NCBI GenBank assembly: GCA_004835665.1
Contig: RBKR01000012.1
Coordinates: 806,001-870,000 of the forward strand
DNA: 64,000 nucleotides
Reading direction: 5' to 3'
Source of the DNA: Phoma sp. XZ068
Taxonomy: Eukaryota; Ascomycota; Dothideomycetes; Pleosporales; Didymellaceae
Part shown: in pieces, positions 1 through 10,528 of the stretch
Layout: every line of letters begins with the position of its first letter
Position numbering within the stretch: position 1 is the first letter of the stretch
Notes under the pieces: model-generated
The model's input: the letters and a program-made list of their open reading frames with translations, nothing else
Databases searched by the model: none
What the model was told of the DNA's origin: nothing
Translations under genes and position numbers: made by a program

Positions 1-859
1 GCATCCTTTGGTCGCGCTTCTACTTCATTTTGCTTGGACTGCGATTCTGTTGCGTCGCCTTCATAACCTGGGCATTCCACAACTACGAAGAGGATTCGTC
101 TGACACGCTGCTCACTGCTCTCGAGATCACAGCCAGCCGACAGAATGCCGCGGCTGAGCCTGGGTCCAAGAGGAAGGAACTGAAACTTGCTCTGCAGAAC
201 AAAGTCACCATCTTTGGCGCTCTGTTCATTTTTGCTTATCAAGGAGCAGAGGTTGCGGTCTCGGGCTGGATCATCTCGTACCTCATCAACTATCGGGATG
301 GAGATCCGGCAAAGGTTGGATATGTAACAGCTGGTTTCTGGGTATGTCGTTGGAGTCATTCAATCATGAAGAACACGTTGCTAACATTACGCAGGCTGGT
401 ATCACGATTGGCCGATTTGTCCTTACCCACGCTGCACCCAGGATCGGGGAGAAGAACTATGTCATTGGACTTACTCTCGGCGCTACGGCGCTTCAGATCA
501 TGGCATGGCAGATTCCCAACGTTATCGGAAATGCTGTAGCGGTCTCTCTCCTGGGTCTATTGCTTGGTCCAGTCTACCCGTGTGCGCAAACAATCTTTTC
601 GCGCCTGGTGCCTCGACATTTGCAAACAACAGCAATCGGCTTCATTGGATCAGCAGGCAGCTCGGGTGGTGCTGTTGCTCCATTCACGACTGGGTAAATA
701 TCCAGACTCCCCCTTCCCAAGGTTTATATTAACAATAATGCTAGTATCCTTGCGCAAGCCGTCGGAACCTGGGTGATTCACCCAGTGGCGCTGGGACTGT
801 ACGGTGCAATGCTCGTCTGTTGGTTCGCCCTACCCAGAGTCAACAAGAGGACAGAGTAA
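1..859 (+). CDS. MFS transporter, fucose-permease/BSC6-like, C-terminal part
   Basis: This is the 3' part of a major facilitator superfamily permease; its 5' end lies left of the window. I read three exons (frame opens at base 3): up to 341, 395-693 and 745-859. The introns are 342-394 and 694-744. The joined reading gives about 250 residues with several hydrophobic spans. Typical stretches are AYQGAEVAVSGW, GFWAGITIGRF across the first junction and GLLLGPVYPCAQ, as in fungal fucose-permease-like MFS proteins. The second junction reads TTGILAQAVGTW, which supports that intron. The protein ends shortly after a last hydrophobic span (LVCWFALPRVNKRTE). The family exports or imports small solutes across the plasma membrane. 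The substrate cannot be told from sequence. Confidence 0.85.
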
Positions 860-1103
860 GACCGGGAGACAGATTAACAAAAGTCGGTGATCTTGGTAGT
901 AGTACCGATATTGCACGTTCTGGAAGTGGACGGCCTGAAGGTTGTCATGACATCATGAATCACAATGTCGGACTTTCCGCTCTTTTTGCAACACTCGGGA
1001 TCCGAATCGCATGCAATACAAAAGTTCAACCCAATCCACAAGATTTCAAGACGTACGGATTTAACTTAGATCAAGAACATCAGATCATAACTACTGTCTC
1101 AAC

Positions 1104-1757
1104 ATGTCGACAACCCAAGCCATCCAAATCCTCAGCATATCCACTGCCCTCTTCGCCTCCGGCGGCATAGCAACCCTCTCCGCCTTCGACATTCCTCTGC
1201 TGCGCTCCCAGCCCGCATCACGCTCTCTCCCGATGCTGCGCTGGCTGTTCAGCCGCGGTTCGCACACAGCACCCACCGCCATCATCCTCTCATCCACTGG
1301 CTTCGCATACCTCGCGTACAACGCCCTTCCTCCTTCAGCACGAACACTCAGCACCGCACTGGCACATGCAGTAAAGGGGAAGCCAGGCTATTTCCTAGCA
1401 GCAAGCGCACTCTGTTTCTCAACAGCCATGTTCACGAGCGTATTCATGATACCGACCAACTTCGAGTTGATCAAGCGGAATGAGGATCTGGGCGGGAGCC
1501 ATAGTGAGAAGTCGGCGGCGTATAGGGAGAGTATTGGTGCGGGACGGAGGACTGCAGAGGAGAGCGTTAATGGCAAGGATGATGTTAGTCAGTGGGCTGA
1601 TTTGAGCGGTCCGCAGGAGAAGACGGGGAAGGAGGCGACGCAGGAGGGAGAGGAGCAGGTTAAGCGCCTGTTGACCAAGTTTGAGAAATTGAATTATGTG
1701 AGGGCTGTGCTGATTGGTGCGGGTGGTATTGTAGGCCTGATCGGAGCATTGGCTTGA
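1104..1757 (+). CDS. DUF1772 (anthrone-oxygenase-like) integral membrane protein
   Basis: A single-exon gene of 217 residues. It has about four hydrophobic segments (roughly residues 5-25, 55-75, 95-115 and 198-217). The element MIPTNFELIKRN follows the third segment and is the usual DUF1772 signature position. A charged, poorly conserved region fills residues 125-190. The DUF1772 family includes anthrone oxygenases of polyketide pathways, but most fungal members are uncharacterised. No polyketide synthase lies nearby, so a secondary-metabolite role has no support here. The ATG at 1104 is the first in frame. The gene lies between the MFS gene and the tRNA-Tyr gene. Confidence 0.75.
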   Translation: MSTTQAIQILSISTALFASGGIATLSAFDIPLLRSQPASRSLPMLRWLFSRGSHTAPTAIILSSTGFAYLAYNALPPSARTLSTALAHAVKGKPGYFLAASALCFSTAMFTSVFMIPTNFELIKRNEDLGGSHSEKSAAYRESIGAGRRTAEESVNGKDDVSQWADLSGPQEKTGKEATQEGEEQVKRLLTKFEKLNYVRAVLIGAGGIVGLIGALA

Positions 1758-2166
1758 TTGTGTTGAAGTATGAGAGCAGAATAGAGCCTATAAGAGTGTA
1801 ATACTGTAACGATTTTACGATTCCAAGACATTTGTACGATTATCTGATACACATCTAGCTAGACATACCATACTAAATTACTATTTTATCAAATTAGCAG
1901 TTACAACTACTCTCTCCTCAACAACCCCAAATCATCCTGGTAAACCACATCTATCCAGTCACGCCAAGCCAAAATCTCACACCACCGCCCCTCCCGCACC
2001 TAGCCGTCGATCCCACGCCCCACCCATCTCCCGCCCCCAAATCCGCTCATCTCACACCCTCCAAAACCCCTCACCATCTCAGCCCAGTATTACTACTCGC
2101 AATATAATCTATTCAAACCGCCATATCTTCCATCAAAGTAACAAGCGCATCCTTCGGGGTGCATTC
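1758..2166. other. Intergenic stretch with C-rich tract
   Basis: About 400 bases between the DUF1772 gene and the tRNA. Roughly 1940-2095 is strikingly rich in C and poor in G on the plus strand. No coding signal was seen. Confidence 0.5.
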
Positions 2167-2254
2167 CTCCGCTTGGTGTAGTTGGTTTATCACGTTCGAC
2201 TGTAATAGCTTCATTGTTATCGAAAGGTCCCTAGTTCGATTCTGGGAGCGGAGA
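2167..2254 (+). tRNA. tRNA-Tyr (GTA) with 13-nt intron
   Basis: The sequence folds by hand into a full cloverleaf. The acceptor stem is 2167-2173 (CTCCGCT) paired with 2247-2253 (AGCGGAG), all seven pairs Watson-Crick. U8, A14, the GG of the D loop and A21 are present. The anticodon stem is 2195-2199 with 2220-2224 (TTCGA/TCGAA). The anticodon GTA is at 2202-2204 and a TTCGATT T-loop sits on a five-pair stem. A 13-nt insertion at 2206-2218, one base 3' of the anticodon, is the intron expected of eukaryotic tRNA-Tyr genes. The C1-G72 pair and A73 discriminator are the eukaryotic tyrosine identity elements. Confidence 0.93.
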
Positions 2255-2263
2255 ACAACTTAC

Positions 2264-2271
2264 TTTTTTTT
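2264..2271 (+). terminator. RNA polymerase III T-run terminator
   Basis: A run of eight T on the plus strand starts ten bases after the tRNA discriminator base. This is the standard Pol III termination signal. Confidence 0.85.
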
Positions 2272-2545
2272 GCGCTTGCAGTCCACAACTTGCTGACTTA
2301 CGATGCGAACGTCACGGTAGTAGCGCTGTGTAACTTTTCTTTACTCGTTGTTGGCTTGGTGTGGTGAGGTGCTGCGGAGTGGTTAAATTGCACAGGGTCG
2401 TTGCATGTAACTGTGAATTTTGGGTGGAAGAATAAGAATAAGAATATGGTCGATATGGATACAACGCTAGCTCGAGCACAAACAAAGGTGCCGCCGCTAT
2501 GAGAACAGGGAAATAGGAAAGCAGGTCTATGTAAGTCGCTCAGGT

Positions 2546-4676
2546 CTAGAAGTTCATCATATCTGCGCCGTATTAGCCATGCATGGTGAATATGAGTAGG
2601 GATGCTCGACTTACCACGGCCAAAAAGCGCCCTCTTTGTCCAGTCCATCGCAAGGAGAACTCTTGTCCTGAGACTGACGGACTGGGCAAAGTACACGCTT
2701 CTCCAGAGGTACACGGCCAGCAGCCCGCCGCTCAGTCCGTAGCCGTTCCAGTCGAAGATGGCGGCGTTGCCGATGTAGGCTAGGCTTCCGAGGTGCTTGT
2801 ACTCGAAGGCTTTGTACACGGCGTCGTCGATGTCGCCGTAGTCCATGTCGTTCAGCGTCATGCCGGGTGCGGCCTGAGCGATCTTGTTGAACTTGCGGCC
2901 TAGGTACTGACCCTGCTGATGTGCGCGCTGTGCTGTAGCAGGGAGAGATGTGAGCTTCGAGTCGATCTGGAATAGGAGCTCTCTAAGCTCGCCAAAGTCG
3001 AGGGTGCCCGACTTGTCCGCGTCGTACTGCTCGAAGAGCTTATCCAGGCGGCGCAAGTGGTTTGCGGCTTGTGGAAAGCGCTGCTTGACGCGCTTGGCGA
3101 CACCGAGCCAGTCTGCGTAAGAAATTTGCAGCTTCTCTGGGTCCTTGCCCTTCTCCCAGGCGGTGGTGCGGAGGAAGTTGACAATGTGGTCCGAGACGTT
3201 GTTTTGGACGGTTGCGCAGTCGCCAATCGCGTAGACGTCGCCGAGAGGTGAGCCGCTCAGGCGGAGGTGGGTGTCAGTTTCGAGGGCGTGCTTGTTGTTT
3301 TGGCCGTCGAGCTTCTTCGCGAGCGTCTTGGAGAATTCAGTCTGCGAGACACCCGTGGACCACAGACAGAAGCCCATAGGGATTTCCTTGGTGACAATCT
3401 TGGTGGCGTCGCCGTCGCTCTTCTGTGAGTAAAGGATCCTGTCGGGCAAGACCTCCTTCACGCGAGCGTTTGTCTGAATGTCAACTGCATCGTGGGCGAA
3501 ACGGGTCTCAGCGTACTTGGACAAAGCCTCATCGTAGGTGTTGAGGATATGACCACGAGACTGGATGACGTGGACGGAGATTTCGTTACGCAGAATTCGC
3601 GGGTATTGCTTGCACAGGTCCTCGTTAAGCATGTCGAACAGTTCGGCCGCAAATTCGACACCGGTGGGACCACCTCCGCAAACGACAAACGACAAGAGCC
3701 TCCTGCGTTCCTCGTCGCTTGTTGTGGGCAGGCATGCAGTCTCGAGGTTCCGAACGACAGCATTACGGATCAACCGTGCGTCGCTGATATCCTTGAGGAA
3801 ATGGCAGTTCTCAAGACCCTTGACTCCGTGAGGATTTGTTACAGAGCCGACACCAACCACCAGCTTATCGTAGGGAACGTAGAAACGGCTCTCCTTGCCA
3901 TCAGCGCCGATAGACGAGCACTCGATGAGCTTCTCAGAGAAGTGAACGTCCTCGGCCTTTGCTTTGAGGAAGTGACCGCGCACCCTTCTGACAATGCGCC
4001 TGACAGGCTCGACCAGCGATCTCAGCTCGAGAGTGCCGACGGTTGCGGACGGCAGCATGGGCGTAAAGAGGAACGTGTTCGAGGGCGAGATGACGGTGAC
4101 GTGATATTCATCAGGATTCAATGTCTTCAGCAGCGCAACGCTGCCCCAGCCTGTACCGAGAATAACCAGCTTTGGCTTGTGCTTGACGGCCTTGTTCTCC
4201 GGGCAGTCGTCATCATCGACGAAGTGGTCGGCAATGGGCAGATTCTTTGGTCCACCTCTCCGTGGGTTCAATGCCAGCTCTGAGACGGGAACATCGACTG
4301 CATCTGGCTCCTCTTTGTACGTGGTGGCATCATAGATGAAGAAGGCGACGACGAAAGTACCACTAACAGCCACGAATGTGCCCAGCCATGCTGCTGTGCG
4401 CCATGCATAACGCGCAAGTCGAGAGTTCGGCGATGGGAGCGGCTTTGTGGAGAGCGAGCGGGCGAGAGAGGCGTTGTCTTTGCTCAATCGCGAGCTCCTG
4501 ATCGCAGCTGCGCCCAACAGCTGCGCGCGTCTTGTTTTGGACTCGGGGTTGCCATTGCTTGTGAAGAAGGTGCGGTTCTGCGAGAGGGCCGTGCGAGGTA
4601 CTCGTCTGCACAGCGGCGAAGCTCTGTAGGAGGCATTGGAGATGCGCGACAGCGATGCAGCTTGTCGTGGGAGCAT
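2546..4676 (-). CDS. NDE1: External alternative NADH dehydrogenase with EF-hand (mitochondrial)
   Basis: Rotenone-insensitive type II NADH:ubiquinone oxidoreductase on the outer face of the inner mitochondrial membrane. It oxidises cytosolic NADH without pumping protons. Exons are 4676-2615 and 2562-2546 (692 residues). The last exon holds only a split codon, four residues and the stop, and gives the ending FGRDMMNF. Residues 1-75 are Arg/Ser-rich, a mitochondrial presequence, followed by a membrane anchor near 95-115. The FAD-binding motif GTGWGS is at about 174 and a second Rossmann motif CGGGPTGVEF at about 333. A canonical EF-hand (DADKSGTLDFGE) lies at 552-563 in the insertion typical of calcium-binding fungal NDE1. 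Without splicing the frame runs on to 2298, but that tail does not look like the family. A palindromic bZIP site lies about 200 bp upstream. Confidence 0.95.
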
Positions 4677-5173
4677 CGCGGCGACTGGGGGTACAGCTGG
4701 CCGGGCAGCTGTTCGGGGATCGAAGGGATGTAGTCGGGTATCAATTAATGAAATCTAGATGCAACGTTCAACGCATATCATCGAGGATAGGGTCAAAGCG
4801 AGTGTTGTTGAGACTTGTCCTCTTCCCAGGCGAACGCTCGTGGCAGAATTATTGATGCTAAGTGATGTTCCAGCAGCGCTGACGTCAAGCTCGGATCGGA
4901 GCTAGCGAACGGCGATCCAGCTGCCACCAGGAAAAGCTCAACGCTACACGTCGGCGTCGGCACTCGCGGATGTTTGTTTAGTACTTCCGTATGCTTCCAT
5001 CTGGTTTAGTCGCGGCTCTTTCGGCCTGAGGTCGTGCGACTTGAGCAGTACGAGCCTCGGAAATAGCAACAACTTTTTAAAGTGAACTCAATCGATTCTA
5101 GTAGTACAACGCTTGCTATGCCTCAAGATCCAGCCTTGGATACATTATGTACATGTCTTGTCTTACACACTCA
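4677..5173. other. Intergenic: NDE1 promoter side and MDV1 3' flank
   Basis: About 500 bases upstream of NDE1 and downstream of MDV1, both on the minus strand. Apart from the CRE-type site at 4880-4887 I see nothing recognisable. Confidence 0.5.
4880..4887. promoter_or_regulatory. Perfect CRE/ATF palindrome TGACGTCA upstream of NDE1
   Basis: An exact eight-base TGACGTCA lies about 205 bp upstream of the NDE1 start codon. Fungal ATF/CREB-type bZIP factors, often linked to oxidative and osmotic stress, bind this site. One such octamer is expected by chance in 64 kb, so function is inference. Confidence 0.4.
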
Positions 5174-7277
5174 CTAGCAGGACCAGACTCCTACAGTGCC
5201 GTCCTTCCTGCCCTCCACCAGGTAGCCATCCTTTATTCTCACACTCTCAATAATGCTGCGTCGGCCCTCTTCCTCAATGGCACCAGGTCCGCAGTTCCAA
5301 TGCCTTCCATCAGTCTTGTCGTAGACCTTGACCACGTCCTCGCCCGCAGCGGAGACGATACGACGGGCATCGAACATCATGCTGGTGACCGCATGGTCGT
5401 ACGCGTAGGCGTCGTAGATGGATCCTGTGCGGAGATCCCAGATCTATTTCTTGTCAGTAACAGTGTTGTATGTTGGCGTGAAAACAGGCACTTACTCGAA
5501 TACTCCTGTCTGCGCTCGCAGTAACGAGATGCACATCATCGAACTGCAGCGCAGTGACCGGCCCTGTATGTCCGACCAGACTGCGGTGCACTTGACCACT
5601 TCTCAGATCCCACAACCTAACCATGCCGTCTGCGGTACCGCATGCCAGCGCAGCATCGAAGACTTGAATTGCGCCGACAAAGTCCGCGGATGCATCCATG
5701 GCTCGGCCAGTCCCGCGCCACTGTCCATTGTTCGCTGTGTCTGTTGCAGATGCTTGGGCAGCGGCCCATAGCACATCGAGAGTCTGTACGCAACGGCCCT
5801 TGACGAGATCCCACTGGCGGAGTGTCTTATCGGCTGAACCAGATACGAGTGTGTCGCCGCGGAAGTGAAGCGCCGTGACTTCATCAACATGGGATTCAAG
5901 GGAGAACATGGGGCAGTCTTGCATGATCGTCGGCGGAGGCGCAGGCGGTGCATCTGCAGCGTTCTCAAAAGCGAGGCCGTCCTCATCTTCTTCGTCGCCC
6001 TGCTTGTTTATCCGGTTGTCGAGGGGCGCGTATTCGGCTTTGCTGAGATCCCAGAGGCGGATGGAAGCATCCTTTGATCCCGTTGCAACAATGTTTTCTT
6101 CAACCTGCAGGCAGCGCACAGAGGAGAGGTGACCCTCCAACATGCCAATGCAGCGCCCAGCGTTCAAATCCCAGACCCGGACGGTGTCGTCCAACGATGC
6201 AGTGACCAGTGTTCCCCATGGCGCGTCAAAGTCCAGAGCTGTGATGGTGTCGTTGTGTGCGGGCAGTTCCTTGATTTTAGAGCCTGCTTCGAGGTGTTCG
6301 TGTAGGATGGGCATCGATATGCGTCGTATGGGCCGTTTGGGGTGTTTCTTTGACTTTGGACTTGGGATTTTCTTGTAGATCGACTCAGACATGAAGCTGT
6401 CCTCGGCTTCAGCGTCTTCTTCTGCAGTTGATGGCCTATCGGGAGACTTGGGGGCGAAGGCCGCTGCATCGTCCAGCTCCTCCTGTAGATCCTCGATCTT
6501 GTTGTCTACTCCCAGCAAATCCTGCTCGAGTTCGGCCTCCTCAATCTCCAGGCCTGCGAGACGATCCAGTGTCATTTTTCGTAGCGTGTTCAGGTTCGCG
6601 ATCTTGTTGTCAATCTCGAGAATCTCGGCGACACACATGTGTTTCCGCACGCCCATCATTTCCAGCCTGTGGCTCATGCTGTGCTTCTGATTCTTTAGCT
6701 TCTGCATGGACGGCGGCAGATTCGCATCCTCGTGTTCAACCTCCTCCCCAATCAGCTTCTGTCCCCTGCCATTGCGCTTTCCAGTCTTGGTGCCCGTGAT
6801 CGGCTCCTCTGGCAGGGAAGCCTGAAATCCTTGGAACAGCGAGAACTCATTGTTGTCCTCGGGAATGTTGTTCAGGATCTCGTCGGGGATGAACGACAGC
6901 GCCCGTTGCTGGATCTCGGGGACGGATATCCTCGAGCGCACGATCTCGCGGGGCGTGGTGTTGGCGAAGGAGAAGACGGAGCGCTGCAGCATGGGCCGTC
7001 GAATCTCGCGGTGGAGCTCGCCCAGGGCATTTTGGTAGTGCTGCGCGACGCCATCGGTGCCTATGAGGCTGCTGGCAGTTGCAGTGACTTTGCGGCCGAA
7101 GGCTTGCAACTGGCGCGTCTGGCATGGTTAACAGTGTTTGTAGCGTGTGCGATGGGCAGTGCTTACGTCAGGGAGCGTGTCAATGAGACTCGCATCCTCG
7201 TGCTCGGGCGGTATCAAGGGCCGCGGGCTTGTTGATCTCCCTCGCCCGGGCGAGCCTGGGCGGCCGGAGGGGGGCAT
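5174..7277 (-). CDS. MDV1: Mitochondrial division protein 1 (WD40 fission adaptor)
   Basis: Cytosolic adaptor that links Fis1 on the mitochondrial outer membrane to the dynamin Dnm1 during fission. Three exons: 7277-7167, 7118-5496 and 5443-5174 (667 residues; yeast Mdv1 has 714). Exon 1 begins MPPSGRPGSP and is spliced to TRQLQAFGRKV, a conserved start of this family. The N-terminal third matches the Fis1-binding extension. A coiled coil follows at about 165-225 (EILEIDNKIANLNTLRK onward). The C-terminal half is a WD40 propeller, with repeats ending in VRVWDL, IRLWDL, LRQWDL and VRLWDL, and IRIWDL restored across the second splice. The last repeat lies in exon 3. It starts 351 bp from the divergent chorismate mutase gene. 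Confidence 0.95.
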
Positions 7278-7628
7278 GCGAGCAGCTGTGGAGAGATGTG
7301 CACGTGAGTTGGTGTGTTGCAGGCTTCAGTTCATGGCATTGTTGTGTGCACACGTGCGGTTCGTGAGGATATCGATGGGGGGTGTGGGCGTGGTGAAGCG
7401 TCGCTTGGAGGCGTTTTGGATTGCGGAGCTCAGACTTCGATGTTGTTCGGCAGTGGAGCTCTCCAGGTGCGTCATCCCAGCTCCCTTCCCATAGCGCCGA
7501 CCTCGCTCGGCGGGTCTCTGTCTCGGTGCGCCCCAGTCACCATGGCCTTCCTTACATTCTACACGCCCCGTGAATTTCTACCTTCTGCTCACTCCCCCTG
7601 CGGTTGCCCTTGAGCACTATCGGCCAAC
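7278..7628. promoter_or_regulatory. Shared divergent promoter MDV1/ARO7 with two CACGTG boxes
   Basis: A 351-bp region between the two divergent start codons. Two CACGTG palindromes (7301-7306 and 7351-7356), exactly 50 bp apart, are candidate bHLH sites. No good TGASTCA general-amino-acid-control site was seen, although ARO7 makes an amino-acid precursor. Confidence 0.45.
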
Positions 7629-8484
7629 ATGGACACAGCAATCGACCTCTCCGACGCCTCCAAGGCCCTCGACCTCGCCAACATCCGCTTCCAGCTCATG
7701 TGCGCCTCTCCATTCCCCACATATCCCTCGTAAACACTCCCTGACACAGTGCAGCCGCCTGGAAGACACAATCACCTTCCACCTAATCGAGCGCGTCCAA
7801 TTCCCCCTGAACAAAACAATCTATGTCCCCGGCGCCGTCGACATCGGCGACCCCTCGCTCTCCCTGCTAGACTGGATGCTGCGCGAACAAGAACGCCTCC
7901 AGTCACTCGTGCGCCGCTTCCAATCCCCCGATGAATACCCCTTCTTCCCGGACGCCCTCTGCGAACCCATCCTCAAGCCCCTCGACTACCCCAAGATCCT
8001 GCACGCCAACGACGTCAACGTCAACTCGAAGCTAAAAGAGTGCTACACGTCGCACATCCTACCCGCAGCATGCTTACAAAAAGCCGAGGGTGACCGCGGC
8101 GAATCGCAAGAAAACTACGGCAGCGCAGGAACCTGCGACGTGCTGTGCTTGCAGGCCCTTTCGCGCCGTATACACTTTGGCAAGTTTGTAGCCGAAGCAA
8201 AGTTCCAGAAGGAGCCGGAGCGCTTTGCTGCGCTGATCAAGGCCGAGGACCGACAGGGGATAGACGAGGCTATTACGAATGCTGCTGTGGAGAAGAAGGT
8301 GCTGGAGAGGCTGAGGCTAAAGGCGAAGACGTATGGTACCGATCCGGATTTGGCTGCAGATGGCGTTAGTAAGGTCAATGCGGATGCCGTTGTCGCCATG
8401 TACAAGGATTGGGTTATTCCTTTGACGAAGGAGGTCGAGGTTGAGTATTTGATGCAGAGGCTGAAGGGGACAGAATGGGAGTAG
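7629..8484 (+). CDS. ARO7: Chorismate mutase (AroQ, fungal allosteric type)
   Basis: Converts chorismate to prephenate, the first committed step to Phe and Tyr, in the cytosol. Two exons, 7629-7699 and 7755-8484, give 266 residues, close to the 256-268 of yeast Aro7 and Aspergillus aroC. The intron (7700-7754) is short and its splice restores NIRFQLIRLEDTI, the conserved first helix with the active-site arginine. Later conserved stretches are FHLIERVQFPLN, SLLDWMLREQE, YPFFPD, and the regulatory/catalytic region GSAGTCDVLCLQALSRRIHFGKFVAEAKF. The protein ends EVEVEYLMQRLKGTEWE, as in other fungal enzymes. It is convergent with the aldo/keto reductase gene, 137 bp away. Confidence 0.96.
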
Positions 8485-8621
8485 ATGATACCATGGGATT
8501 GGGTGATATGAGAATAGAGCGCTTTCACACTGAATACAGGATACAGGTCTCAAGAATCAAGAATCAAGACTTAAATTGGTCTGCTTCAACTGTCAGTCCT
8601 AGTTCTACCTATCTTCTTTTT

Positions 8622-9909
8622 CTACTGGTTCCTCCCATACCCTTGCAGTCCATGCGGCTTCACAGGCTGCTGATGCGGCGGTACTTCCAAGTTTCCAGCG
8701 TGCGTCAACATGCCAACATTCGCACTCGTCTTGCTCGAGTCGTACTTGCCTCCACCAAACTCAAAGAGGAAGTTCATCGGGAAGCCAACCTCGAAGGGAA
8801 CAGCCGAGTCAATGTCCTCAATCTCGCTCGCACTCAGCTCAATACCAAGCGCCTCGATATTCCCCTTCAAATGCTCAATCTTACGTCCACCCACAATCGG
8901 ATAGACAAATGGGTACTTTGCTCGAACATATGCCAGCGCAATCGATGTGATGGCTGTGTTCTTGCTCTTAGCAAGGGCCTCGAGCTTCTCGGACACCTTG
9001 ATGTGCTTCTCAGATGCGGGGCCAAAGTTGCGCCCTTGCTCGTTGTTCTCACGCTTCTCCTTGTTGGTGAAGTTTCCGCCGCCGAGGGCACCCCAGGGGC
9101 ACAGAGCCATGCCTTCCTCGCGCGCCATGGGGATGATTTCGCGCTCGAAGTCGCGTTCGGCGGCAGACCAGCGGCCTTGGTAGACAGAGAAGGGCCGGAG
9201 GCCGTGATCGCGCGCGTCTAGACTTTTGTTAGCCGTGTTCATGACATTAGGGAAGACTGGAGAAGACTTGAGCACTTACATTGGTTGGCCTTGCTTACCA
9301 CCCACGCAGGTGTATCACTAACACCTAGGTACAGTACCTTGCCCCTCTGCACCATGTGGTTAAGTGACTGCATCAGCTCCGGGATGCTTGTGGTGAAGTC
9401 CCACCAGTGGACGTATAGCAAGTCAATGTGGTCGGTCTGAAGCTTCTTGAGGGAGGCCTCAAGGGAGAGGTGGAGCGACTTTGAGGAGTTGCCGGCAAAG
9501 TTGGCAGGTTGACGAGGCCTGTTCTTTGAGTCGGGGTAGAGCGTTGAGAACTTTGTAGCAAGGACAATCTCATCACGGCGGCCTCGCTCTTGCATCCACT
9601 CGCCGATCCAAGTTTCGGACTCCTCATTTTGGTAGTTGTTCGCACTGCGATCGTGTTAATGCACTGGCGGCCTAGTTTGAGCTGCGGAACGTACGTGTCG
9701 ATAAAGTTGCCACCTTGGTCGTAGAAAAAGTCTAGAATCTCAAAAACGGTCTTCTTATCGCACTTGCCCATCATGTCACTCCATGCATCGCCAAAGTTCA
9801 TAGCTCCGAGGCATAGCGGTGAAACGCGGACACCTGCAGTCGGGGAGAGGACGCGCTGAAAATCGAGCAGCGACTTCGCAACCGGGGGATCGCCGAAAGG
9901 AGAAGGCAT
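8622..9909 (-). CDS. Aldo/keto reductase, aryl-alcohol dehydrogenase / norsolorinic-acid-reductase-like
   Basis: NADPH-dependent oxidoreductase with a TIM-barrel fold. Three exons, 9909-9695, 9644-9280 and 9217-8622, give 391 residues, near the 388 of NorA-type proteins. Splicing restores GNFIDTANNYQNEESE (catalytic Asp and Tyr region) and KANQYARDHGLRPF. Other family landmarks are LATKF (catalytic Lys), HIDLLYVHWWDF (catalytic His), FSVYQGRWS and the cofactor-binding end YPIVGGRKIEHLKGNIEAL. The closest named families reduce aryl aldehydes or the ketone of norsolorinic acid. No polyketide genes are nearby, so a general detoxifying or aromatic-aldehyde role is likelier. The substrate is unknown. 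Confidence 0.92.
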
Positions 9910-10528
9910 TTTGATTGCTCAATTGATTAAGATAATGTTGCTAAGATGCTGTTCTTGAGCTCGAGAGGCTTGCAGTTGACGCCATGCTAAGGCGGGGGGT
10001 TCCTTCTTCTTATACGCTCCTAGCTCTTTCCCGCGACCTATCGTGCTCATGACGTCTAGCGGGCCACAAGGGTCCATAGTTTCAGAAGTGCACAATGGAC
10101 GAAGCTGTATCGCGGACGAATGTCAGGCAACGGAGCTCGTTGAAGTGACGCATGTGGGGAAGCTGCGGCGTTACCCAGCTTAACCCCGGAAGTTCCGTTA
10201 CTGCTAGGATGCAATTTGGGTTTCACACCTGCCGGCAACAGGGCTGTGGGCGCGGAAACGATGAGTGGAATTCCGAAGATAGACAGAAAAGAGGTGTATG
10301 AATTCCATAATCGCGGTGATTGGCAGATGTAAGCATGGGTACGCAGGAGAAACATCGACTAGCGGTCAGCACGTGCATATACTACATACTACCTAGGTAT
10401 CTCGGTCTTTTTCCACAGGTAGTTTTCGCCGAGTCAGGCTTCACGGCTAATTCCTGATTCTAATGCTCTTTTGAAATCGTGGCCAATACTCGACCCGGGA
10501 GATGCAAGATATACATTGAAAAAAGCTC
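9910..10528. other. Intergenic, no gene seen
   Basis: About 620 bases between the start of the aldo/keto reductase gene and the 3' end of the next minus-strand gene. Short frames occur on both strands but lack coding character. Confidence 0.5.

Noticed and set aside
3492..4283. 263-codon plus-strand frame opposite NDE1
   Set aside because: Antisense shadow of a well-supported gene; no coherent domain.
7629..9909. Secondary-metabolite cluster suggested by a norsolorinic-acid-reductase-like enzyme and a DUF1772 protein
   Set aside because: No PKS, NRPS, terpene or pathway regulator is in the window; neighbours are housekeeping genes.
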